Shown: piece by piece, positions 1 to 9,352 of the stretch
Numbering within the stretch: the stretch's first letter is position 1
Layout: each line of letters starts with the position of its first letter
NCBI GenBank assembly: GCA_036426205.1
Contig: CM071568.1
Span: 35,505,623 to 35,569,622 of the forward strand
Length of the DNA stretch: 64,000 nucleotides
Reading direction: 5' to 3'
From: Ascaphus truei
Taxonomy: Eukaryota; Chordata; Amphibia; Anura; Ascaphidae
Made by a program: the position numbers and the translations under genes
The notes under the pieces: generated by a model
What the model saw: the letters and a program-made list of their open reading frames with translations, nothing else
The model's database searches: none
Told to the model about the DNA's origin: nothing

Positions 1-1455
1 TTGAGAAGCCATCGGGCCGGGCGCTTTGGCAGGATTAACTTGATTCCTTAAGTTGGACCACTTTACAACTACCGTTAACTCTTCTAAAGAGAAGTCCGTC
101 TGTAACGCTTCTTTCTCCACCCTGCTCAAGGTCGGTAATTTGGCTTCTTTTAAGAATTCCCCGAGAATATCCCTCGTCTTTTGATTGTGTATGACCTTAC
201 CCCCATCGTATAGCGTCTCGTAGTAGCTTTTGAACTCTGCCACGATCCGCTTAGGATTAGAAGTAAGCTCACCCCCTTGTGTGCGAATAGTTTGTATATG
301 ATAATTAGGAATTTTGTTTTGAAGTCGATTTGCTAATAGGGTGTCCGGCTTGTTCGCTTTCTCAAAGTACCTACGTCTGGACCAACTCATCTCCTTTTCT
401 GCCCGGGAGGCCAGTTTTATATTCAACTGCTGTTTGGTTTCTGCCAAAGCACGCAGTGTGTCCTGATTCCTAGATACTTTGTGCGCCTTAGATACTGTCG
501 CTAGTTTGTCTTGTAGGACTTTTATCTGTTTCTCCTGATCCCTCCGGCGCCTAGCAGCTAGGCACATGAGGGAGCCTCTGAGAGTCGCCTTGTGGGCTTC
601 CCATAGGGTGGTGTCAGAAGAAACAGTCCCCACGTTCTCAGTGAAGAAATCCTTAATCCTCTCAGCAATTTCTCTCTGCAAGTTTGGGATTTTTAGTAAC
701 AGCTCATTTAGCCTCCAGTTTGCTCCAGGTCTGTCTAGTAAGTTTAGAGTGCACCGCAGCTCGATAGGTGCGTGGTCGGACCACGAAATATCGTGGATCC
801 CCGTGTGGGAGACCACTAGGACCAGTCTGTTTGATACTAGGAAGTAGTCCAGCCTGCTGTATCTGTTATGGGGGTGGGAGAAGAAGGTATAATCTCTACT
901 TTGGGGATGCTGTTCGCGCCATATATCTACCAATTGGCAATCCTTCAATCCCTGCGTGATTTGCTGAATATCTAGCTTAGGGGGGAGACTAGCGGCCGTG
1001 CACCGGTCTAACTTGGGATTCAGCGTCCTGTTGAAATCGCCCGCTATGATCATGTTTCCCTTGGCTTCCTTTAGGAGTTTTCGGAAGAAAAGGGAAAAGA
1101 AATCAGTTGATGTTTCACAGGGTGCGTATACTGATGCTAATGTAAGCGGTTTCCCGTGGATTGATCCCACCAGAATTAGAAATCTGCCCTCTTTATCTGC
1201 CACCTTTTTCTCAACCGTGAAATCTATCCTATTAGCTATCGCTACCCCTCTCTTTTTCACTTGGGCGGATGCTAAATGTACTACACGGAAATCTTTGTCT
1301 AAAAATTTTGGGTAGCTGTCCCTAGAAAAGTGTGTCTCTTGGAGAAAGAGGAGGTCGGCTTTGAGTCGTTTGTAATCCCTGAGAGCTAGCTTGCGCTTGG
1401 CCGGACCGTTAAACCCCTTAACGTTGTGAGAGATACACCAGACCTCGTTATTCAT
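1..1455 (-). CDS. L1/Tx1-like ORF2: APE-type endonuclease and start of reverse transcriptase (partial)
   Basis: The minus frame is open from an ATG at 1455-1453 to the window edge, about 485 codons without a stop. The start reads MNNEVWCISHNVKGFN. Expected endonuclease landmarks follow in order: an Asn in the HNVKG motif (residue 11), the metal-binding Glu in FLQETH (residue 40), SVYAP (about 105), GDFN (about 136) and SDHAP (about 225), which carries the catalytic Asp-His pair. After a basic linker the frame reaches KAPGP at the left edge, the usual entry to the reverse transcriptase fingers. The protein would nick target DNA and reverse-transcribe its own RNA in the nucleus. The RT core and C-terminus lie outside the window. 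The open frame and intact catalytic motifs suggest a recent copy. Confidence 0.88.
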   Translation of the reverse strand, partial: MNNEVWCISHNVKGFNGPAKRKLALRDYKRLKADLLFLQETHFSRDSYPKFLDKDFRVVHLASAQVKKRGVAIANRIDFTVEKKVADKEGRFLILVGSIHGKPLTLASVYAPCETSTDFFSLFFRKLLKEAKGNMIIAGDFNRTLNPKLDRCTAASLPPKLDIQQITQGLKDCQLVDIWREQHPQSRDYTFFSHPHNRYSRLDYFLVSNRLVLVVSHTGIHDISWSDHAPIELRCTLNLLDRPGANWRLNELLLKIPNLQREIAERIKDFFTENVGTVSSDTTLWEAHKATLRGSLMCLAARRRRDQEKQIKVLQDKLATVSKAHKVSRNQDTLRALAETKQQLNIKLASRAEKEMSWSRRRYFEKANKPDTLLANRLQNKIPNYHIQTIRTQGGELTSNPKRIVAEFKSYYETLYDGGKVIHNQKTRDILGEFLKEAKLPTLSRVEKEALQTDFSLEELTVVVKWSNLRNQVNPAKAPGPMASQ

Positions 1456-3076
1456 GGTACTTTATTTGTGAACTGATTCCGTCGGTGTCTTCCTGAGCCA
1501 TTCTGAGTCCTCTGGATGGCGTGGAGATCCCCATCCCTGTCTCTTTTATTCCGTCGCCGCGTTTCTTCTGCGCCCTGATAGGGGAGTAGGGTATGTGGTG
1601 GGGGAAAGTGGTACAGAGGGAAAACACATCAGGGGGGACAACGAGAAGACAACAACACAAATACATGTAAACAAACAGAACTATGGTATCGGCTCTAGGA
1701 CTTCCCTGTCCCACAGCCCATCCCATTGTCTTTCGGAGAGGGGCTCTAGCGGGTCCCAGACCTCACCCCCACCACTCTCCCCAAAGGACTTTAGTCGGTT
1801 CTGGGGGCCCATCCCCCTTCCCGACCCAATTGAGATTCATGCCGACTCCGGAGTAGTCCATCTGGCTCCCACCCCGTGTCCGCGCTCCATATACACCCTA
1901 ACTGATAACTGGGGTAACCCCCCCTAACTAGATAGCCATGAGTGCCAGCAGCTTCCCTTGTCCGGCTGCCTGCCGTTGTCGTGTCCAATGCTCATTAGCC
2001 AGCGGATGCGCTCTGCCTCACCCTGTCTAGTTCTGCTGTGCCCTTCTCTGAATCTAGCCCTCTTAAACTTTAACCTCTCTGGCCATGCGTCATCTATTTC
2101 TTTCTCTCACTTCCCCCCACCATCCTCAAACTTTCTTATACCTTCAGCGTCGTACGCCCTATCCTCACGTCCCCTCCATCTTCATTACACTACTCCCCTA
2201 CCTACTCTCTATCTCTGATTTCCTTCCTTCCGTACCCCCTGTCTACCCATAACTTCCTTCCCCCTCCAGTGACACTTACTCTCCCTCTTGCCTCCCTAAC
2301 CTCCGACCCGGTCCTCTAACCTACTTCCGTTGGCCACTCCATCCGTCTCCTAACATCCTCTATGTCTACTTCCCCCCGCTTTTCTACTCCTCCTCCCCCT
2401 CCTCTTCTATCTCACTTTCCTTGCCTTCCTATCCTCTCTATTTCTATTTGCGGCGGCTAGCTCCATATGGCAGTTCTGTGATGCGTCCCTGGATCTTTAA
2501 GGCGCTCTGGCGCGTTGTGTCACCGAGTGATGACGTCTTCTGGCTCCGTTGCCTCCTCCAATATGGCGTCGGTCCTCGCGGTTCCGGCTGGAGCAGACAT
2601 CCGGTTTCCTGTTTCTGGCCGCCATTTTGGGAGATGCTCTGCCACGAGGAGGAGGTGGTGCGCGCTCTCTCTTCCCGCCTTTGGAGTCCTTCCGCGTTCT
2701 GCACCTCACGCTGGCTCTCTCCGCTCTCTAGCATCACCGCCATCTTCCACCACTTGAAGGTAAGGTAAAATCGATTTATTTTGCAGGGATTTTTCCTTTT
2801 TCTTCTCCCATAGCGTGACTTTTAAACGACGTTGATCTCCACGGATGTGATTGTCTTTAGTCCAAGAGCTGACACTTCTCCTTTTGAGGATCCTGTAGCG
2901 GTCCATTCAGTAGTCGGTGCAGAACTGAGTTAACACAGACATTTATTTGGCGGGCATTTTATCCACCTAGGCAGGCAGTCTTTGGGGTCAATTCGCGAAC
3001 ATTGTATCTTGGCATCAACTGGACAACTTTAATTGAGCGCAACCGTGCGCCTTTGTGGGGCCACTACCGCTACTTC
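1456..3076 (-). other. Long spacer between LINE ORF2 and ORF1
   Basis: No convincing protein is seen here. Read on the plus strand it has a pyrimidine-rich stretch (about 2040-2420) and then a CpG-rich block (2440-2760). L1 elements usually have a short inter-ORF gap, so 1.6 kb is long. Confidence 0.5.
2440..2760. promoter_or_regulatory. CpG-rich block with YY1-like motifs
   Basis: About 320 bases carry many CpG dinucleotides, unlike the AT-rich surroundings. Three short YY1-like motifs are visible: CCAATATGGCG near 2567, GCCGCCATTTTGG near 2619 and CACCGCCATCTTCC near 2737 (AAGATGGCGG on the minus strand). YY1 sites are known to position transcription in mammalian L1 promoters. A consensus-like splice donor (AAGGTAAGG) follows on the plus strand near 2757. 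Promoter function is inferred from composition and motifs only. Confidence 0.3.
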
Positions 3077-4044
3077 TCAGCGCTTTTTCCCCTTGGCTTT
3101 AGGTGAGCCATTCCCTCCACTCCACTCTGGCTCTAGCGCCTCTGCCTCGTCCACCACCTGAGCCGGGGCGTCCCTTAGGCCCAGTTTCGCAAGGAACTCC
3201 GGGCCCTCCGTGGGGTCCCTCATTGTGAATGCCCTCCCGTTCCTCGCCACCTGCAACCCGAACGGGAAGGTCCATCTGTACCGCACGTTGTGTCACGGAG
3301 GACCTTTGTGAAGGGGAACAGGTTGCGGCGCCTGAGCAGTGTGGCTGGGGATAAGTCCTGGAACACGAGCATTTTGTTACCCTCGAAATCCACAGTTGCC
3401 AGGTGCAGTGTTTGCCGCAGTATGGCTTCCTTTGTGGTGAAAAAGTGCAGTCTTATGATGATGTCCCGCGGTTGTTCGTTCTGCACTGGGCGCGCCCGGA
3501 GGGCCCTGTGGCATCTATCGAGGGCCCGGGCGTCCCTGCTGAGGTCGGGGAGAAGGGTCTCCATACATCTTGCAATGTAATCGTTGCAGTCTCCCACCTC
3601 CTCAGAGACCCCCCAGATCCTCAGGTTGTTCCGCCTGTCCCGGTTCTCTGCATCTTCCTGCCGCTCCCGCAATTCGTCTATTTGCCTCTGCAGGTCCCCC
3701 GTTCTTTTGTCTGTTTTTTTGACAACTTTTATGGTCTGGTCCACCTTTCTCTCAAGATCGTCAGTTCTTGTGCTTAATTTCACCACATCCCGCTTTACTT
3801 CTTTTATTTCCGCCTGCAGGAGTGACTTGAGGTCGTTATATAGCCTCTCAAAATCACATCTCCTGACAGGCAGTAAAGCTTGGTTGCTGGGGTACTCTTC
3901 CTCACCTTCTAATTCAGTGTCTGTGTCTGGGTTTGAAGATGGCGCCATTGCCTCCAGGCTCCCACTTGTGCCGGTGCCGCCGAAATAAGCCCGAACATCC
4001 ACTGATTTCGGCTTTTTCTGGGTGCTTGGTTTTTTCGGGGCCAT
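3077..4044 (-). pseudogene. L1/Tx1-like ORF1 (RNA-binding coiled-coil protein), frameshifted
   Basis: The ATG at 4044 opens a frame beginning MAPKKPSTQKKPK, a basic N-terminus. An acidic stretch follows (about residues 38-52), then a heptad-rich coiled coil (about 62-130), then the RRM-like core starting with RRNNLRIWGV (about 137 on). Such proteins trimerise and coat LINE RNA in the cytoplasm. Near 3290 the frame slips by one base: the first frame runs into an unrelated tail ending at 3220, while the expected C-terminal domain (YRWTFPFGLQVARNG) continues in the next frame to a stop at 3077. One indel separates the two parts, so the protein as written is truncated. ORF2 lies downstream on the same strand. 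Confidence 0.8.
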
Positions 4045-4639
4045 CCTGAGGTGTTAAGAGAGGATGCCTGAGTTGTTTGGTTTGAAATACTTTATTTTTG
4101 GGTGTTTTAAAGTTATTTTTTACTATGCGCGGCACGGAGGTAGAAACTTATGCTGCCATCTCCGTGTCCTTCGCGCATGTGCCTCCATATTGTGTTATTT
4201 TTATAGTGCAATCAACGTTGCACCAGCAAAATAACAACTTTTTATTGAACCCTTTAAAAATATTGATCTTATTAAAAAAATAGACCTGATAACACGTTTT
4301 TGGGAATTGCCCATACATCACGTTCCAATATTTACGGCAGAAATACTGTAAATGTTTTATCACCTACTCCAGACTTGCGTTAGCCCTATCTTTCCAATTC
4401 TATATACAGCCTGGGTCCCCTGGTCCCCTGGTCCCCTGTTTGTCCCCTTACCTTTCCATAGGAGTATAGCAGAGCAGGGGAATTACACGTTTCAGCAGCC
4501 TCAGGGGCTGCAGGACGCGTTGCCAGGCAACCAATAGGGCTGAGAGATGTATGGCAGTTAGAATTCTGACAGTTAAGGGGACAGTTAGTCGTAAGCAGGA
4601 TAGCAAGAGATAGGTACTGTAATGTCCAGGGAGAATTGC

Positions 4640-5572
4640 TCCACTGGACAAGGTCAGAACATTGACTGTAACAATGGTATTTGGGACCAAGACCAAATTT
4701 TTAAAGCTTCCAGTGACTGAGCTCAAGATCAGAACCAATGCTAATACCACACTTACTCCTGTTACTATTTTTAAATACCTGGGCATATGGTTTGAGTCCC
4801 ACTTCACATTCGGGATGCACATTGATACCTGACATCCAAAACCAATACCAAACTAGATGTACTTTACAGGAACAAATCCTCCCTAAGTCTGCTGGTCAGA
4901 AAGCATATTGCACAGCAGATGCTAATGCCAATTATCGACTATGGAGACATAGTATATGGCTTGGCACCCCAAACCCAACTTAGCAAACTTGACACCCTCT
5001 ACAATTCAATATGCCATTTTGTTCACCAACGAAACTACAACACCATCACTGGGAAATGCTCAAAGAACTAGATTGGTCATCACTTGAGTCTAGGCGCAAA
5101 TTTCATCTTTCCTATCTTGCCTTCAAATACTTTCTGGGCAAGCTACCCAGCTATCTGAATAAGCTCCTCACTCCTACCACATGCAGCACTTATCTGTGGT
5201 CAGATTCCAAAAGACTGTTCATGGTCCTAAAGCTTAACAAAATATCCGGTCACTCCTCCTTCTCTTACTGTGCACCACAAAACTTGAACAACCTACCGGG
5301 GACTCTCACATCTACCACCAGTTATGTTCTTTCAAATCTAAGGCTGTCTCACATTTTAATCTGGTCTGTAACTGTCTGTAATGCCTATAATATATATTTT
5401 CTCTAACTATGAATGCAATATCTTCTATATAATGTATACCCTGTTCACTTATGTAACTGTATCTGTAAACATGTATTATTTGTCTTAACTCTACGCTCAG
5501 GACATACTTGAAAATGAGAGGTAACTCTCAATGTATTACTTCCTTTTAAAATATTTTATAAATAAATAAATA
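4640..5572 (+). pseudogene. L2/CR1-like LINE 3' fragment (end of ORF2 and 3' tail)
   Basis: Across several plus frames there are pieces of an L2/CR1-group reverse transcriptase C-terminus: KTMVFGTKTK and FKYLGIW near 4670-4790, then a longer open part (5011-5406) with DWSSLESRRKFHLSYLAFK, LPSYLNKLLTP and SYCAPQNLNNLP, the C-terminal signature of the group. Frameshifts separate the pieces and the upstream RT core is missing, so this is a 5'-truncated dead copy. The 3' untranslated part ends with GGACATACTTGAAAATGAG and a TAAA-rich tail near 5560-5575. The same tail recurs at 8191-8277. Confidence 0.75.
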
Positions 5573-5589
5573 GATCAAAGCTAGACCCC

Positions 5590-5965
5590 ATCACTAATAG
5601 CTTGTGTGCTGTAGGGATGGCCTCTAGACAGGAACGCTTCCCTTAGTAATATAGTGTTAGTCAGCATATATGCTATGGATACACACGGTGTGCGCTGCCT
5701 GCATCTGGGACCAGACCAGGCCATCAAACCAGAGACTATCCTATGGTGGGACCCTCCAACCGTTTACCACAATATGAGGAGGCGGGTCTTCGGTGGACAG
5801 ACTGGTCAGTTGTTTGTTAGTACCCAGCGGCACCCGGATGCTGGAGCGCCCGGGCAGGTATATCTACAAGTGCACCAACATTACACGAGGGAAGCGCTGT
5901 GACACACTTGGAGTGGGATTGGCTATTTTGGCCGGGACACTGGGACACTTGTGCTCCTGCACCCA
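5590..5965 (+). repeat. LTR-like dispersed repeat, copy 1
   Basis: This stretch resembles 6711-6985 in segments such as GGACCAGACCA and GTGGGACCCTCCA, spaced similarly. No protein or end motif identifies the family. A solo LTR fragment is possible but unproven. Confidence 0.4.
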
Positions 5966-6236
5966 ATTACTGCTTGTATCCCTGCATTTGCGCAGTAGCA
6001 CCCGAGGCTGCAGCAGCCATATTGGTACACCTCATGCATGCACAGAGCACCAGTTAGCGGCGGCCATTACAGCAAGGGCTCTGTGAGGGACTACAAACCC
6101 CAACAGCCACAGGGGCTGTTAGTCAGGTGGCGACAAACAGCCAATAGTACTGCAGCATTCTCCTGCAAGAAGAAGGATACATTTGGCGCACTCAGATCTG
6201 GCGCGTCAGTCGGACGAGGGAGAAGAAGCTGAGAGG
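5966..6236. other. Unassigned repeat-like sequence
   Basis: No gene or clear element end is seen between the LTR-like repeat and the following MITE. The stretch is moderately GC-rich and contains ACAGCCACAGGGGCTGTTAG, a short imperfect hairpin. Confidence 0.3.
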
Positions 6237-6238
6237 TA

Positions 6239-6569
6239 CAGTAGAGGCAGCGATTATTCTAACAAAAACCAGTGGCAATTCCCCAAAAGACCCATGTACA
6301 CCCAGGTACATTCTGAATACATTTCCTTAAACTAGCCCCAGCATTTTTGCATTGATTAATTAATCAGATTAACAGCGGGGGTCCCTGGCAGTCCCATTCA
6401 AACTGAATTGGACTGCCAGGGATCCCTGCTGTGTTAATCCTATGGGTCGTTAGTCAATGCAGAAATGCCTTAAACGTGCCTCAAACTAGCCGAGAACATA
6501 CCCAGCACATACCCTGAATGTAACCCGGCTAGTTTAAGGCAAATGTTAGAATAAGCGTTGCCTCTACTG
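6239..6569. mobile_element. Foldback MITE of Tc1/mariner type (TA target), family A
   Basis: The element lies between TA dinucleotides. Its terminal inverted repeats begin CAGTAGAGGCA and match over roughly 26 bases with few mismatches. The centre is itself a hairpin (about 6378-6427) with CCCTGGCAGTCCCATTCA facing its complement, so nearly the whole 331 bases can fold back. It codes for nothing and would need a transposase in trans. The same core occurs in the copies at 19215-19647 and 52158-52381. Confidence 0.75.
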
Positions 6570-6571
6570 TA

Positions 6572-7310
6572 GTGTCCAGGGAGCTGTGCATCCCTAGACT
6601 AGGCCTAGCTTGCCCAATTAGGCCCAAGGTAGGCGCAGAGTCACCAATCAGATTGTGGTTGCTGCGGGGACAGGCCCCTTAGATAGGGACACTGTCCCAA
6701 TTAGGATCTATAGTGTCAGGGACACAGCGATGCTGTGCAGTACTTGTGGCCTGTTGTCTAGGACCAGACCACCACCGCAAGATAGACTCTCCTCACGTGG
6801 GACCCTCCAGCTGATACCACCCCACATGGAGGCGGACGCCATCGCTGACGGTGATGGCACAGGACCAGACGGTTCTATCCTCAGCTGTGGTACTGGGTGC
6901 TGGAGCACCCAGCAGGTACCACAACCCCAACAAGTGCACCCACTATAACACCTCCTGTGGGCTGCGCGGTGACACACACACTTTGGGGTGGGCATAGCTC
7001 TGTGGAGGGGCCCAGGGCTCCTCAGTACTTTGGGGGAACTTCACCCGGGTGTGTACAATACAAGGTGGTGGGACAGTGGGGCACTGTGTGAGGTTGAGGC
7101 CCGTTGATGTCTTTATGATACATGTTGTGGTACAGTTTTATATGTGTTCAGTAAAACCTGTTTTCATTTTCTGTGTGTTTTTTCCATGTATTGGGTTCTG
7201 TGACGAGGTTATCCAGTATTGCTAGGATACCTGATAGGTGGAGGTGCTGTCACTGAATGATGCAGGTACATCCCAGGCTCCCAGCAGAAAAGGTTCAGGC
7301 CTCCTGTGAG
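6572..7310 (+). repeat. LTR-like dispersed repeat, copy 2 (longer)
   Basis: The first part resembles 5655-5930. The later part (about 6961-7310) resembles 41016-41375: shared strings include ACTTTGGGGGAACTTC, TAGGTGGAGGTGCTG and CCCAGGCTCCCAG in the same order. The family is unknown; a retroviral-type LTR is plausible, but no primer-binding site or coding region is attached. Confidence 0.45.
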
Positions 7311-7437
7311 CCGAAGGTAAAGCACCACATACATTCAGTAGTCACCACATCTTCCAAGCGTGGGGGAAATATCGCTACAAAACATTTTTCGTAGCAAAAT
7401 ATATCCCACATCCTCATCCAACTGCTGAGTACAATTG

Positions 7438-7550
<113 letters not shown>

Positions 7551-7649
7551 GAGACCGAGAGACCGAGAGAGACCGGTAGAGCGAGGAAAGACCTAGTGAC
7601 AGAAATTAATAAGAGAGAGAGAGAAAAGACAGAGCCACAAGAGAGAAGA

Positions 7650-8190
7650 GACATAGGAACCTATTCTAGTATCGCTGAGTTTGTCATTGCAAAACCGCGT
7701 GTTTTGGCATGTTAAGAAGAATATTAAAAATAACTTAATTTATACAGCGTCTAGAAAAAATAATAAACCATGTGGTTTAACAGCCAATACACGAGAAACT
7801 CATGAGACAACACATCATACACACTATATTAAGCAGCCAATTTGGCTAACGTGTCAATGCTGTGGGGAGTCAGGCAGACTGAGCTAGGAGATTGGAGGTA
7901 TTTTCTAGTAGTGTGAACATGTAGCGATTTCTGAGTGAGTAGACTTTTTTCCCTTAAAAAACTTTTGGTCTTGTCACTGTGAAATTTTTCTTGTAGTGTG
8001 TCTTTAATTTTTAAATTCATTTTCTTCACCCATACCTGGGAACATTATATGCACAGCGCTGTATACACTGTCAGTGTTATACAAGATAAATATGTTATAA
8101 ATAATGATTGATATTATTAATGATAATATTTACTATGATGTGTAGTATAGTTATTAATACTAATAATACTATCATTATTATTATTAGTAT
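7650..8190. other. No gene seen
   Basis: AT-rich sequence with a run of ATT/ATTATT near 8100-8190. I see no coding region or element end. Confidence 0.5.
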
Positions 8191-8277
8191 CTAACTCTAT
8201 GCCCAGGACATACTTGAAAATGAGAGGTAACTCTCAATGTATTACATCCCGGTAAAACATTTTTATAAATAAATAAT
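8191..8277 (+). repeat. L2/CR1-like LINE 3' tail, second copy
   Basis: This short piece repeats the 3' end seen at about 5494-5575, including GGACATACTTGAAAATGAG, GGTAACTCTCAATGTATTAC and a TAAA-rich tail. It is a severely 5'-truncated insertion in the same orientation. Confidence 0.75.
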
Positions 8278-9163
8278 TTGGGAAGATACTTTCTATGCAA
8301 TGTTTAGTGTATTGATATTTCTATAGGGGTCGAAATGACAAACATTTCTAAAATGTATATCATGAGTTACCTGTAATGTAAAATGGCAACAATTAAAAGA
8401 GAATACTTGAGACATATAAAGTAAGTCAGTTAATGTTCTGTAGTCCTGTAATAGGTCGTGTGGCTTTCAATTATGTGATTCCGCTTCTATTGATGCTATC
8501 TCGCCACCCTCTTGTGGCAAGAAAAAAAATGGGAGTTATTAGAAGCAGTTTTGCCTTTTGCACTTAACGGAGCTACCGTAAGTACTAGAATTCAATCAGT
8601 TGATACAAAAATGTGTGTTGTAGCCTTTTTGGTCAAACCCATCGGATGTGCCAAGCAGAGAATAACAAAATGTACAAATCCGATCGGAAAGGGCTCTTTC
8701 CACACAGATATGCACATCTCAGAGCTAGTAGAACAGGTCCCTTAGCGATATATAAAAAGAAAGGGGAGAGAGAATAGACAGAGAGGCAGAAGGGAAAATA
8801 CAGAGAGGGACAGAGAGGGACAGAGAGAAAAATAATAATAAAAATAATAAATAAATATTAAAGTAAATAAAACAAAGAAAGTTAAGAGAACAAAGGAGCA
8901 AGTGAGGTAAAACGAGAGAAACAGACATTAAAAATGTATACAGAAAACCAAATAGCACAAATAACTGAGCAAGAGAAAGCTGAAATATCTGGAGTAATAT
9001 GAGGTATTGAGACCTACCAACACTTATGTGAGAAAATATGATGTTGTTACTGTGTGCACTTAAAAATAACTTTTATTAATTAAAAATAAAAATGTCCACT
9101 CAGGGGAATGTTGTACTATAACCTCAGCTACTGTATAGAAAAAAAGTTGCTGTTTGGCAGTCC
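8278..9163. other. No gene seen
   Basis: AT-rich sequence with a GA/GACA-rich patch near 8755-8830. No reading frame resembles a known protein. Confidence 0.5.
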
Positions 9164-9352
9164 CAGCATTCAGTGAATAGATGAACCAAGCGCAATGAGC
9201 TAAAGTAAAAAGAAGAGAGCTCTTTGATAAAGTCCTTCCGTCAGGACGAAACGCGTCAGGGTTTTTTTCACGTTGCGGATGTCTATCTTGATTAAATAAA
9301 TGCTTTTTTACATCTACTAATTGCGCTTGGTTCATCTATTCACTGAAGGCTG
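9164..9352 (+). mobile_element. Foldback unit enclosing a hammerhead-like motif (PLE-related)
   Basis: Arms 9171-9196 and 9320-9345 are perfect 26-base inverted repeats, extending to 33 bases (9164-9196 / 9320-9352) with one mismatch. The enclosed loop carries the HHR-like motif at 9220-9260 and an AATAAA-like signal. PLE terminal repeats are known to carry hammerheads, so this is probably a PLE-derived end or a short element related to one. Confidence 0.55.
9220..9260 (+). ncRNA. Hammerhead-ribozyme-like motif, core altered
   Basis: Stem II pairs GTCC (9232-9235) with GGAC (9244-9247). It is followed by GAAA (9248-9251), a minimal stem III and a GTC cleavage triplet (9255-9257). Stem I is short. 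The 5' core reads TTGATAA where active hammerheads have CUGANGA, so the first C and the catalytic G (G8 to A) are changed. It is recognisable but probably inactive. Confidence 0.5.

Larger units (their letters stand above)
1..4190 (-). mobile_element. L1/Tx1-like non-LTR retrotransposon, runs off left edge
   Basis: On the minus strand this element reads, in order, a short 5' leader (about 4190-4045), ORF1 (4044-3077), a 1.6-kb spacer and ORF2 (1455 onward, cut by the window edge). The gene order and both proteins are those of L1/Tx1-group LINEs, which copy themselves by target-primed reverse transcription. ORF2 is open over all visible codons while ORF1 has one frameshift, so the insertion looks fairly young. 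The 5' boundary is approximate because no target-site duplication can be paired without the 3' end. The unusually long ORF1-ORF2 spacer could be native or could reflect a nested insertion. Confidence 0.85.
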
